Source of the DNA: Simiduia litorea
Lineage (GTDB): Bacteria; Pseudomonadota; Gammaproteobacteria; Pseudomonadales; Cellvibrionaceae
Direction: 5' to 3'
Assembly (NCBI RefSeq): GCF_042853465.1
Contig: NZ_AP031497.1
Span: forward strand, 3,968,001-4,032,000
Length of the DNA stretch: 64,000 nt
The translations under genes and the position numbers were made by a program. Below the pieces are notes generated by a model. It was not told where the DNA came from, did not search any database, and was given only the letters and a program-made list of their open reading frames with translations. Below, one piece after another: positions 34,886 to 45,000 of this stretch (position 1 is the stretch's first letter; each line of letters opens with the position of its first letter).

Positions 34886-35959
34886 TTAACCCACCTCAGC
34901 CGTATTACCGTTTTGCAATTGTTTGATGACTTGCGCAACAATCAACAAGCCCACCGGTAACAAGAACACAAACACGGCATTGCCTAATAACGACAACCAT
35001 GGGTGGCCGATTGCAGCCATGATTAAATAGGCGGTATAAGCGACATAACCGGCAAGGAAGAGCACACCTTCGGCGCGATCGATCACGGCGTCGGTGAAGA
35101 AGATGGGCAAGCACATCAACGCCACGAGACACATCACCGGCAAATCCAAATGCATCAGTGTTATTGGCGCGAGCAGTCCTTCAGGGGCGACCATGCTCGA
35201 GATGCCCAACACACCCAACAGGTTAAAAATATTGCTGCCAATAACGTTGCCCACGGCGATATCGCGCTGGCCTTTTATGGCTGCGGCAATAGACGTCACA
35301 ACTTCGGGCAGGGAGGTGCCCACCGCAACAATCGTTAGGCCAATGATCACTTCACTTAAACCTAACCAGCGCGCCAGAGTCACTGCACCCTCTAACAGCC
35401 AAGTGGAACCCAATACCAACATGACTAAACCGCCAACGATGGCGACAAGATCGAGCCATAAGGCGCGATTAGGCGCAGGCGAAATAATCTCAACCGAGGT
35501 TTCAGGTTGTGGCTCTGTCTTGCCTTTGATGAACAGGTAACTCGTGTAACCGAGCAAACCTAAAAACAAGGCTAGGCCCTCAAAAAAGACAAACTTCCCG
35601 TCTTGCGCCATCCACCAGACTGCGCCACTGGCAATAATCATTACCGGCACATCTAAGCGAATAAGCTGCACAGAAACGGTTAAAGGCAGGATGATTGCCG
35701 CAACACCAAGAATGAATAGGACGTTAAAAATATTACTGCCAATCACGTTGCCCAATCCGATCCCTGCTTGACCATCCAAGGCCGCTTTGACGCTCACCGC
35801 CAGCTCCGGCGAACTGGTGCCAAAAGCCACCACCGTTAAGCCGATCACTAACGGCGACACGCCGATGCGAGACGCCAAATTAGCCGCGCCTTTTATCAGT
35901 ATATCGGCGCCGAAAACCAGCAGGAGCAAACCAACAACAAACAGCAACAAGGTGATCAT
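34886..35959 (-). CDS. Calcium/sodium antiporter (YrbG family)
   Basis: 357 aa inner-membrane exchanger with about ten helices in two homologous halves. The alpha-repeat signature occurs twice: GTSSPELAVSVKAALDG with GNVIGSNIFN, and GTSLPEVVTSIAAAIKG with GNVIGSNIFN; the acidic Glu of each is the ion ligand. Known relatives exchange Ca2+ for Na+ (K+-dependent or not). A short acidic/Pro-rich loop separates the halves. It stands alone, beyond the integron. Confidence 0.93.
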   Translation of the reverse strand: MITLLLFVVGLLLLVFGADILIKGAANLASRIGVSPLVIGLTVVAFGTSSPELAVSVKAALDGQAGIGLGNVIGSNIFNVLFILGVAAIILPLTVSVQLIRLDVPVMIIASGAVWWMAQDGKFVFFEGLALFLGLLGYTSYLFIKGKTEPQPETSVEIISPAPNRALWLDLVAIVGGLVMLVLGSTWLLEGAVTLARWLGLSEVIIGLTIVAVGTSLPEVVTSIAAAIKGQRDIAVGNVIGSNIFNLLGVLGISSMVAPEGLLAPITLMHLDLPVMCLVALMCLPIFFTDAVIDRAEGVLFLAGYVAYTAYLIMAAIGHPWLSLLGNAVFVFLLPVGLLIVAQVIKQLQNGNTAEVG

Positions 35960-36079
35960 AGGATCAGTTCTCTGGAAAACTGGGCGTAATATGAGGCTAG
36001 AAAAGAGAATAAAACAGTAGCCAATAAAAATATATTTTTAGCCCTTTCTGGGCAAGGCTATTGCGGCTCTTGCAGACAT

Positions 36080-36104
36080 AAAAAAACCGGCCTAAGCCGG
36101 TTCT
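36080..36104 (-). terminator. Rho-independent terminator of the lipoprotein gene
   Basis: Stem AACCGGC / GCCGGTT with a 4-base loop, followed on the minus strand by a run of T (the A run at 36080-36086). Confidence 0.8.
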
Positions 36105-36123
36105 TTTAATGCCGTATTGGCAA

Positions 36124-36435
36124 CTAGCGGCAGCGGTATACGCCAAAGGTCATTGCGCCGTCTTGACTCAATTCAGATTCGCGCACCAAGGTGTCGCCAC
36201 CCATGTTGTAGGCCTGATCTTTTGCCAGTGCTGCCAGCTCGGTGATGACTTTTTCATCTTTGCGCACAAAGATTCCAACCTTGCTAACGCCCTTGGCCGT
36301 GGCCGCACCCAAGCGATCACAAGACTGTACGTCTGAGGCGGTTGCCAACTTAATACCTGCCGCTTCGGGCTTGGGCTCAACCCAAGTACATGCAACAGCA
36401 ACGAGAGACAATAATATAAGCATCGCGATTTTCAT
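36124..36435 (-). CDS. DUF4156 lipoprotein
   Basis: 103 aa. Type II signal peptide with lipobox VAVAC (Cys 16). Mature part: TWVEPKPEAAGIKLATASDVQSC, then GKVGIF-like strand and NMGGDTLVRESELSQDGAMTFGVYRC; a disulfide between the two Cys (about 39 and 102) is likely, as in RcsF-like lipoproteins. Most relatives are uncharacterised outer-membrane lipoproteins. Confidence 0.8.
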   Translation of the reverse strand: MKIAMLILLSLVAVACTWVEPKPEAAGIKLATASDVQSCDRLGAATAKGVSKVGIFVRKDEKVITELAALAKDQAYNMGGDTLVRESELSQDGAMTFGVYRCR

Positions 36436-36566
36436 AATTCACTCCAATTCGGGGCGTGGTTTGCGTGCGCCCACTTTACCCATAAACGCCACGATCGCAA
36501 GGGCAAGATTTGTATTTTGCATAAAAGGCCAGCGCGAAGATGGCCTTTGCGAGGACAACCACAACC

Positions 36567-38060
36567 CTAGTCGAATTCAATCCAAGTGGTTTTCAGCTCG
36601 GTGTAATCGTCGAAGGCGTGCATGGATTTATCCCGACCATTGCCCGATTGCTTGAAGCCACCGAAGGGCACCGTCATATCGCCACCAAAGTAGTTGTTAA
36701 TACCCATGGTGCCCACGCGCACGGCTTTCGCGACGCGATGAGCAACATTGATATCTTTACTCCACACAGCGCCGGCCAAGCCAAAGATAGAGTCGTTGGC
36801 AATGGCAATAGCTTCTGCTTCGGTTTCGAACGGAATCACGGTCATCACGGGGCCAAAAATCTCTTCTTGGGCAATACGCATTTGGTTATTGGCGCCGGTA
36901 AAAATGGTCGGCTCGTGATAGAAGCCACCCTCGGTCACGGCCACGCGCTTGCCACCATAGGCTAGATGCGCGCCCTCGTCGCAACCGATGCGCACATACT
37001 CTGCCACGGTGTTGTATTGAGCCTCGTCCACCATGGGCCCCATGCTGGTAGCTGGGTCGAGTGGGTTGCCGGGCCGCCAAGATTTAGCGTGCTCGATAAC
37101 CTTGGCAACGAAGGCGTCGTGTATTGAGGCCTGCACTAATAAACGCGTGCCGGCTGTACAGGTTTGACCGCCGTTATAAAATACAGCCGTGGCAGCCATA
37201 GCGGCAGCCTTATCTAAATTGGCATCGGCAAACACGATGTTAGGGCTTTTGCCGCCCAACTCTAAATAGGTGCGCTTTAAATTCGATTGGCCGGAATATT
37301 CCATCAGCATTTTGCCCACCGGGGTGGAACCGGTAAACGTTAGGCCTTCAACATCCATATGCTTGGCGAGATGACTGCCGAGACTACCGCCCGGCCCTGG
37401 CAACACCTGCAGCACGCCATCGGGCAAACCCGCTTGCTTAGCCAAGCCGGCCAGCTTGATGGCGGTTAGCGGTGTGTTCGATGCCGGCTTCAAGATCACC
37501 GAGTTACCCGTGGCAATGGCGGGTGCGATTTTCCAAGCCGTGGTCGAAAAGGGGAAGTTCCACGGCACGATGGCCGCTACCACGCCCAAGGGCAGGCGCG
37601 TTACCAACGCTAGGGTGTCGTGCGGTGTGGGCGCTACCTGATCGTAAACTTTGTCGATGGCTTCACCACTCCAACGCAGGGTGCGGGCAGCGGCGGGCAC
37701 ATCCACATTAAGGGTATCTGAAATAGGTTTGCCCACATCCAAGCACTCGAGCAAGGCCAGCTCTTCGGCGTGCGCCTCAATCAGCTCTGCCCAGCGCACC
37801 AGTACTTTTTTGCGCTCAGACGGGGCTTGATTAGCCCAAGTACCGGCCTCAAAAACGGCCTTCGCCGAGGCAATTGCCTTGTCTGCATCCTCCGGGCCGC
37901 AACTTGCAACGGCGGCCAACACCTCGCCAGAGGCTGGGTTGAGCGTAGGTCGCGTATTACCCGACAGGGCATTAACATAAGCACCATCAATGAAGGCGCG
38001 ACCCTCAATCGTCAAACTAGCCGCGCGGTCGGCCCAATCTTTTGCGCTGAAATCTTGCAT
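36567..38060 (-). CDS. puuC: Aldehyde dehydrogenase, PuuC type
   Basis: 497 aa NAD(P)-dependent enzyme. Catalytic Cys in NGGQTCTAGTR, general base Glu in YLELGGKSPN, Asn in IVPWNFPFSTTAWK. N- and C-terminal regions follow E. coli PuuC (gamma-glutamyl-gamma-aminobutyraldehyde dehydrogenase) closely, ending in FGGFKQSGNGRDKSMHAFDD. No other putrescine genes are adjacent, so the physiological aldehyde may differ. Confidence 0.88.
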   Translation of the reverse strand: MQDFSAKDWADRAASLTIEGRAFIDGAYVNALSGNTRPTLNPASGEVLAAVASCGPEDADKAIASAKAVFEAGTWANQAPSERKKVLVRWAELIEAHAEELALLECLDVGKPISDTLNVDVPAAARTLRWSGEAIDKVYDQVAPTPHDTLALVTRLPLGVVAAIVPWNFPFSTTAWKIAPAIATGNSVILKPASNTPLTAIKLAGLAKQAGLPDGVLQVLPGPGGSLGSHLAKHMDVEGLTFTGSTPVGKMLMEYSGQSNLKRTYLELGGKSPNIVFADANLDKAAAMAATAVFYNGGQTCTAGTRLLVQASIHDAFVAKVIEHAKSWRPGNPLDPATSMGPMVDEAQYNTVAEYVRIGCDEGAHLAYGGKRVAVTEGGFYHEPTIFTGANNQMRIAQEEIFGPVMTVIPFETEAEAIAIANDSIFGLAGAVWSKDINVAHRVAKAVRVGTMGINNYFGGDMTVPFGGFKQSGNGRDKSMHAFDDYTELKTTWIEFD

Positions 38061-38558
38061 GTTGTTTGCTCCTACAGTGAATGGCCCTATTGTAGCGCCT
38101 TCCTAGGAAAGCCAAATGACCCAATTTGGTCTATTCACGAAAAGCATAACAACGAAGCTAAAAATTCACTTTGAGAATATCAACAGAGGTTTCTCGCGTA
38201 ACTATTTGCCCAGCCTATTCGCCACAGGGCATTAAACTTATCTATTACTGTTATTGCTCACGCAAATACTGTAATTAAACTAACTTGGCTGATCATTAAA
38301 CGCTCCAAATTCAAAATAAAAGAGGAGTTAGGCGCCACATTCGCCTGCAACAAATGAAGCTTTTGTAAAATTTTGTAGCAGAATTACAAGATTATTACCT
38401 TTATTTATCACATCTATAGCTAGAACCGAGACAACACTCACGACTATGATAGCGCTCCGCTATTTCCACGGCTGAACAATCAGCCGTATCCAAAGGCTGA
38501 ATATACAGCTGGAGTCAATCTGACAAAAAAAGGGCGGGTGCTCATAGAGGATAACAAC
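38061..38558. other. A+T-rich intergenic region upstream of the pnt operon
   Basis: About 500 bp between the divergent puuC-like and pntAA genes; no coding frame is supported. It contains the GGCTGA-ACAA-TCAGCC hairpin at 38470-38485 and AT-rich stretches suitable for promoters in both directions. Confidence 0.5.
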
Positions 38559-39704
38559 ATGCTAATCGGCATACCCAAAGAAATAGAGGCGGGTGAAACC
38601 CGTGTCCCCGTGTTACCAGACGGCGTTAAGAAGCTGGTGGCACAAAACGCTACAGTGACGATTGAAACGGGCTTAGGTGATTCGCTGCAGATTCCAGACA
38701 GCGCCTATACCGATGTCGGCGCTACCGTTGCCGAGAGCCGCACGGCACTGCTCGGTCAGGCCGATGTGATTTTGCGCTTGCGTAAACCGGCGATTGAAGA
38801 AGTGGCACAGTTAAAACAAGGCTGTATTCACATTTCGTTTTTGGACCCCTTTAACGAACATGCCTTGGTAGACGCCTTCGCCGCGCACGGCGTAACGGCC
38901 ATCAGTATGGAAATGATTCCGCGCATCACCCGCAGCCAAAAGATGGACGCTCTGTCATCGCAGGCCAATCTGGCCGGCTACGCCATGGTGTTGCTCGCCG
39001 CTGAGCGCTTAGATCGCATTCTGCCGATGATGATGACTCCAGCCGGCACCATCACGCCCGGTCGCGTGTTTGTCATTGGCGCCGGTGTCGCGGGCCTGCA
39101 GGCGATTGCCACGGCCAAGCGGTTAGGCGCCCGAGTAGATGCCTTCGACACCCGCCCCGTGGTGAAAGAACAAGTTGAATCGCTGGGCGCGAAATTCTTA
39201 GAAATCGACCTCGGTGAAACCGGCCAAACCGCCGGCGGTTATGCCAACCAATTAACCGAAGCGCAAATTGAAAAGCAGCGCCAAGGTCAAACCGATGTCA
39301 TGGCCAACAGCGACATCGTCATTACTACCGCACAAGTATTCGGCCGCAAGGCACCGCGCATTATCACAAAAGACATGTTAGCGGCGATGAAGCCCGGTTC
39401 CATTGTGGTGGATATGGCGGTCGACAGCGGCGGCAACGTAGAAGGCTCCGAACCGGATAAAGAAGTGAACATCAACGGCGTGACGATTATCGGCTACCGC
39501 AACCTGCCCGGTCGCGTAGCGCAAAACGCCAGCCAGATGTATTCCAACAACTTAATTAATTTGGTGTTCGATTACTGGCAAAAAGACACCGGCGTTTTTG
39601 CGCTAAACCTCGACGAAGAAATTCAGAAAGGCTGCGTCATTACCCATGGCGGTGAGCTAGTGAATAACGTGATTAAAAACGCCCGCAAACCTGCGGCCGC
39701 TTAA
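38559..39704 (+). CDS. pntAA: NAD(P) transhydrogenase subunit alpha part 1
   Basis: 381 aa, NAD(H)-binding domain I of the proton-pumping transhydrogenase. Starts MLIGIPKEIEAGETRVPVLP at 38559 with AGAGGA 8 bases upstream (an ATG or other start 21 bases earlier lacks one). Rossmann signature VFVIGAGVAGLQAIATAKRLGA, mobile loop region and YRNLPGRVAQNASQMYSNN near the end. In enterics this is fused to the membrane part in PntA; here it is separate. Confidence 0.95.
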   Translation: MLIGIPKEIEAGETRVPVLPDGVKKLVAQNATVTIETGLGDSLQIPDSAYTDVGATVAESRTALLGQADVILRLRKPAIEEVAQLKQGCIHISFLDPFNEHALVDAFAAHGVTAISMEMIPRITRSQKMDALSSQANLAGYAMVLLAAERLDRILPMMMTPAGTITPGRVFVIGAGVAGLQAIATAKRLGARVDAFDTRPVVKEQVESLGAKFLEIDLGETGQTAGGYANQLTEAQIEKQRQGQTDVMANSDIVITTAQVFGRKAPRIITKDMLAAMKPGSIVVDMAVDSGGNVEGSEPDKEVNINGVTIIGYRNLPGRVAQNASQMYSNNLINLVFDYWQKDTGVFALNLDEEIQKGCVITHGGELVNNVIKNARKPAAA

Positions 39705-39730
39705 CACCGAAATATTTTGAGGAAGACATC

Positions 39731-40033
39731 ATGTCACCCGAACAAATTGTTTACCTGACCTTCATATTAATGTTGGCCATCTTTTTAGGTTTCGAACTCA
39801 TTGCCAAAGTACCGGCAACCTTACACACGCCTTTGATGAGCGGCTCCAACGCTATCTCCGGTATTACCCTGGTGGGCGCATTAGTTAGCGCCGGTGCCGA
39901 GCACTCCGCCATGGCCACTTGGTTAGGCGCTGCCGCCGTAACGCTGGCCACCATCAACGTGGTGGGCGGTTACTTAGTCACCGATCGCATGCTCGCCATG
40001 TTTAAGAAGAAAGCCACTGGAGGTAAAGCATGA
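39731..40033 (+). CDS. pntAB: NAD(P) transhydrogenase subunit alpha part 2
   Basis: 100 aa, three membrane helices of domain II (IVYLTFILMLAIFLGFELIA; SGNAISGITLVGALVSAG-type; ATWLGAAAVTLATINVVGGYLV). It corresponds to the C-terminal part of fused PntA. GAGGAAG lies before the ATG, and its stop overlaps the pntB start by 4 bases (ATGA). Confidence 0.93.
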   Translation: MSPEQIVYLTFILMLAIFLGFELIAKVPATLHTPLMSGSNAISGITLVGALVSAGAEHSAMATWLGAAAVTLATINVVGGYLVTDRMLAMFKKKATGGKA

Positions 40034-41397
40034 ACGCTGCCATCGTCATCAACTTTGCCTACATAATTTCGGCGCTGGCCTTTATTATCGGTTTAAAAAT
40101 GCTGGGCTCGCCAGCTTCGGCGCGCAAGGGTAATTTAATTTCTGCCGTGGCTATGCTGTTGGCCATTGCAGTAACGTTATTCGATAAGCAAATTATCAGC
40201 TTTGAGTGGATCGTCGGCAGCATGCTGCTCGGCACGGTGATCGGTGTGCTCGCCGCGCGCTTAGTCGCCATGACCTCCATGCCAGAAATGGTGGCCTTAT
40301 TTAACGGCTTTGGTGGTGCGGCTAGCTTGCTCGTGGGTTGGGCCGCGCTGTATGACGGCGTGACAACGCCCTTTATCGCCAGCACCATTGTGTTGTCTAT
40401 TTTAATTGGCGGGGTAACACTGTCTGGCTCTATGATCGCCTGGGCAAAGCTGTCAGAAAAAATGCCCGGCCGCGCCATTACCTTCACCGGCCAAGCCGTT
40501 GTTAACGGTTTGATTGTTATAACTTTAGTGCTCAACGCCGTTTGGTTTGTTCAGGTGCCCGAGGCGGAATCGATCCACCTTTATGCGGTTATCGCCATCG
40601 CGTTAGTATTCGGCATCATGTTGGTCATCCCCATTGGCGGCGCCGACATGCCTGTGGTTATTTCATTACTGAATTCCTACTCGGGCCTAGCCGCCTGTGC
40701 CGCAGGTTTCGTCTTGAATAACAACCTGCTGATTGTGTCCGGCGCGCTAGTAGGCGCTAGCGGTATCATCTTGACCAACATCATGTGTCGCGCGATGAAT
40801 CGCTCGCTCGCTAACGTGTTATTCAGCGGCTTTAAAGCCGTTAAAAAATCGACCACGGTGGTGGAGGGCGAAATTAAGCCGATCAATTGCGATGACGCTT
40901 ACTTGATTCTCGAAGCCGCCGCGAATGTAGTATTTGTTCCCGGTTACGGTATGGCAGTTTCCCAAGCTCAGCATGTCGTGCGTGAACTTGCCGACCACTT
41001 GGAAAACAATGGCTGCCAAGTGCGTTACGCCATTCACCCAGTTGCGGGCCGTATGCCAGGCCATATGAACGTGCTGCTTGCCGAGGCCAGCGTACCCTAT
41101 GACCAACTGTTTGAAATGGATGCGATCAACCCGCAGATGAGCAGTGTGGATGTGGCCATTGTTATCGGTGCCAACGACACCGTTAACCCCGCCGCCACCG
41201 AAGATGAAGGCAGCCCAATTTACGGCATGCCGGTAATCAAAGTGGCCGATGCGCGCACGGTTTTCGTACTCAAGCGCAGCATGAATGCCGGTTACTCGGG
41301 CGTGGAAAACCCTCTCTTCTATAAAGACAATGTGCGCATGCTATTTGGCGATGCCAAAGCCTCTCTGCAAACCATTGCGGGTGAGTTTTCAGCCTAA
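40030..41397 (+). CDS. pntB: NAD(P) transhydrogenase subunit beta
   Basis: 455 aa. N-terminal nine or so membrane helices (domain II) and C-terminal NADP(H)-binding domain III with VPGYGMAVSQAQHVVRELAD, HPVAGRMPGHMNVLLAEA and GANDTVNPAATEDEGSPIYGMP. Couples proton re-entry to reduction of NADP+ by NADH in the inner membrane. Ends the three-gene operon, before a strong bidirectional terminator. Confidence 0.96.
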   Translation: MNAAIVINFAYIISALAFIIGLKMLGSPASARKGNLISAVAMLLAIAVTLFDKQIISFEWIVGSMLLGTVIGVLAARLVAMTSMPEMVALFNGFGGAASLLVGWAALYDGVTTPFIASTIVLSILIGGVTLSGSMIAWAKLSEKMPGRAITFTGQAVVNGLIVITLVLNAVWFVQVPEAESIHLYAVIAIALVFGIMLVIPIGGADMPVVISLLNSYSGLAACAAGFVLNNNLLIVSGALVGASGIILTNIMCRAMNRSLANVLFSGFKAVKKSTTVVEGEIKPINCDDAYLILEAAANVVFVPGYGMAVSQAQHVVRELADHLENNGCQVRYAIHPVAGRMPGHMNVLLAEASVPYDQLFEMDAINPQMSSVDVAIVIGANDTVNPAATEDEGSPIYGMPVIKVADARTVFVLKRSMNAGYSGVENPLFYKDNVRMLFGDAKASLQTIAGEFSA

Positions 41398-41437
41398 GCA
41401 TTGATACGCCTATTGACGCTACAATGTTTGAAATAAT

Positions 41438-41467
41438 AAAAAAGGGTGGCTAGGGCCACCCTTTTTT
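41438..41467. terminator. Bidirectional terminator between pntB and zinc-ribbon gene
   Basis: AAGGGTGGC / GCCACCCTT stem with a 4-base loop and A/T runs on both sides, between convergent genes. Confidence 0.9.
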
Positions 41468-41479
41468 ATGTTCGCTTAA

Positions 41480-42028
41480 CTATTTATCGGCCGCGTACGG
41501 ATCGTCGGCGAAGAGATAGGCGCGCAGCACTGACTTATCCTCCTGCTGCACCAGCCACTCGCGAAACTCCTTCAGTTTCTGGTAGCGCTCGGCACCAAAT
41601 TTCTTTTCATATAAATCGTTAAAGGTTTGCTTGGCATGATCGGCACGAATTTGCTTCTGCCACTGACGGGTCAGCACTTTGTTAAGCGAGCCGGCAAGCT
41701 TGTGTTCCTTCAGCAGCTCCCACTCGCCTTTATCCAACCAGATGCCAGCCACCGCCGGGCTATAATCTAGCTTGTGTTGAATATCCGCCGCTAATTTAAT
41801 TTTTTGCATAATAGCGCCAGACACAGGGCATATCATCGCAGAGGTAGTTTCCGATAACTCAACCGGCTGATTTTCGCCAAAGTCATGATCCCGATTATTC
41901 GCCAGCCAAGCCACATAATCTTCCACGAACACCCAATTGCCTTGGCACGTGTCGCAGGTGTGAGCGCGAAAAAGGCCATCGATAAAGCTTGGTTTTAACT
42001 CGCCTTGCTTGCAACTTGTACACTTCAT
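41480..42028 (-). CDS. zf-TFIIB domain protein
   Basis: 182 aa. A zinc ribbon made of KCTSCKQGELKPS and HTCDTCQGNW at the N-terminus, then MICPVSGAIM, and LDKGEWELLKEHKLAGSL, the second-half pattern of zf-TFIIB proteins. The C-terminal 70 residues are helical and charged. Last gene of the flotillin operon, 53 bases after the ATPase gene; role unknown, perhaps an adaptor. Confidence 0.8.
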   Translation of the reverse strand: MKCTSCKQGELKPSFIDGLFRAHTCDTCQGNWVFVEDYVAWLANNRDHDFGENQPVELSETTSAMICPVSGAIMQKIKLAADIQHKLDYSPAVAGIWLDKGEWELLKEHKLAGSLNKVLTRQWQKQIRADHAKQTFNDLYEKKFGAERYQKLKEFREWLVQQEDKSVLRAYLFADDPYAADK

Positions 42029-42081
42029 AATATGCTTGCCTTCAATCTGATTTATTGTTTATCTTTCTTCTAATCCACTTA

Positions 42082-45000
42082 TCAATCTTTATCCGCCGAT
42101 TTATCCGGATCTTTATTTTTCACAGAACGCTTATTCCCCGCAGCCAGTACTCTCAGCTGCTGAGACACATCCTGCATCTTGTCGTGGGTTTTCAAATCAA
42201 TTTCTAGCTTTTTATCCATGCTACGCACCAAGGGGAAAATACTATTTTCAATGGTATCGGCCAGGGCCGTTAACATTCGATCAATGCCCGGAACCGGCTG
42301 ATTAATCACCTCCACTTTTGGCGCCAACTTCTCCAACGATTTTGCAATACCTAAAATTGCCAGCACCAAGGGTTCGCGTGCCGACGTTTCGCTCTGCGGC
42401 TTGGCTTGCGCCGTTAGCACGGCTTCGCGCAAGGACTGAACGCTGGCCACCATATCGACCAACTGCGCTACAATTTTGCCGCCGGCATCGGCGTCGTCAC
42501 CACCCATGGCTTTATTACGCATGAAATCTTTCTTGATCGCTTGCCAGCGCTCCGCTTGTTGCTCGGTCATGTTGCCACGCAACTCGGCCAATTTTAGCAA
42601 GTTGGCCTCAGCGCCGGTGGTGAGCAGCTGCGCTTCACCTAGGTAGTGATCCGCAATCATCTGCATCAGTTCGGCATCGTTCATAACGGCAGAGATTTTC
42701 TCCGTCATTTTGTTCATATTGCGGTAACTGCCCTGCAGTTTAAACGCCGGCTCGGTGCGGTATTTATCATCTTGTGCAGCAGAAATAATGTATTGCTGGT
42801 TAATTTTTAGTACCACATCGCGTACCACCATCATTTTTTTCAAAACGCCGGTGATCTCACCAATTTCAGAGCTGCTATAGGCGTGACTTAAGTCTGTTGT
42901 GGCGATACTCTCGCCTTGCGCCATTTTTACCAGCTTATAAACATCCGCCATATCTCGGGTCGCCAATGGCGCTAAAATAGGGTTGGAGGTGAGTGAGTTT
43001 TCGATGTAACTCAGCGCAAACTGTTCGTCCATACCGCCGAGAATATCACCCAAATTATAAATATCGGCTCGGTTTGCCAACATATCGGGAATCTTAAATG
43101 CCTCGCCGGACTCGGTGTAGGGGTTGCCGGCCATCACCACACAAAACTTTTTGCCGCGCATATCGTAGGTTTTGGTCTGTTTGCGCCATACACCCTCAAT
43201 GCGCCGCGTGCCGTCGCAAAGGGAAATAAATTTCTGTAAAAATTCAGGGTCTGTGTGCTGAATATCATCGAGATACAACATCACGTTATTGCCCATCTCT
43301 AAACCCAAGTTTAGCTTGACCAACTCTTGCCGCGCCGTAGCATTGGGCGCTTGCTCGGGGTCGAGCGACAGCACATTATGACCAAGCGACGGGCAATTGA
43401 TTTTCATAAAAATCAAACCCAGTCGGTTCGCCACATACTCCATCAAGGTGGTTTTACCGTAGCCGGGTGGCGAAATCATCATCAGCAAACCCATTAAATC
43501 GGTTCGCTTATTTTCCCCAACGGTACCCATCTGCTTAGCGAGATTGTCGCCAATTAAGGGTAAATAGGATTCATTAATCAGCCTGTTTCGAACAAAGGAA
43601 CTCAACGGCCGGGCTTTAAACTCATTCAGCTTTAAGCCCTTGCGCTCGCGCTCCACGATAGACTGCCGGACCTTATGGTATTGATGATAACCCGCCACCA
43701 CCACGCGCCTGTGGTGCGCCATACGCAGCAAAAAGCTGTCCACCTCTAAGCTCAATCGACCCTGATGAAGTAGCGGGTGATCGCCTAACATGCCCTCAAC
43801 GGACAGCTGTAAGTCGGCCTCGGTATCGCGCCTGCGCAGGTTTTTTGCCGCCAACAATGCGGCAGCTTCTGGAATAAAGTGGCGTGCTTGTTCACTCTTT
43901 TGATGCTCAGTCAGCGCATCCAACCAGACACTGATAACACGGAGCTTCTCACCCGGCCGTTGATCTAAATTTTCCAACACCGACTGAAACCGAGCCCAAA
44001 CCACATCATCCATTGCGCTCTGCAAGCTGACCTGTAATGCGCGGGCATATTTGCTGGTAATAAAGGCAAACTGATCTCGCGCCAACTCGGCCACAAGATA
44101 TTTGGCCGCACGCTCGGTATTGTGGGCACTGGTATCAACACATTGTGCTTCAGCCCAGTGCGACATGGCGGCGTGAACCTCCTGCTCTAACAACGCTATC
44201 GCTTTACCGCTGGCAAACAGGGTATTCAATAACGCCGCTGACTGCGCGCGCTGTTGCCACTGCTTTACCTTTGATTCGCTTAGGCTGGCATTGTCTGAGA
44301 CATCGACAAAACTTGCCCAGAATACTTGCGCGAGTGCACGGCATTGAGGGTCAAAACGCAATAGGTCTGCGGCGTCCAATGCGGGTAACAGAGCCTGCAA
44401 TATCTTGGTTGCATCGCTGTCGTGTATGCCTTTTTCATAGCCCTCTTTATAGCGTGGCGCGGCAAAGGTTTTTACCATATTCGCCAGCTTTGTTTCATCT
44501 AACAAAGCTTCCTGCAGCAAGCTTTGGCTAAGGCCATCTTCACCCGCTTGTGCAGCCTCGAGTAAACTATAAGCGAGATATTCACCTCGGTAGACCCGCT
44601 CCGTTTCAGACTCCAAATTGAGCTGCCAATAATCACTCAGTGCATTTAACTCGGCGTCGTCAATCGGCTCGTAGTAATCAGTGCCTAAAAGGTGGATATT
44701 GAGCTTATTATTCCTCGGGATAATGGTCAGATCCAACTCTTGGGTATTGACCGAAAATCGGTGCCGAGGGCCCAATTTGATCACGCTACCACCAGCTTCA
44801 AAAATATCACTTTTGTCGCGCAAAGAGCGCAGCGCTTGCTCTTTTACCGCTTTAAAGCGGGCGTCCACATCGTCGGCTTTAACAGCACTGTTGAGGCCAC
44901 GTAAGCGCTCAGAAAATTCCCGGACTTTTAGCACCAACGCATCGGAGGCAAAGTAAGTGTTCAACTCGTCTTTATCGGTGAACTTGAGCGTGCGCTTTTC

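Noticed and set aside
35094..35540. 148-codon plus frame opposite the antiporter gene
   Set aside because: The minus frame shows both antiporter alpha repeats; this is a shadow.
44145..44531. 128-codon plus frame inside the giant ATPase gene
   Set aside because: Opposite a continuous, motif-bearing frame; no ribosome site.
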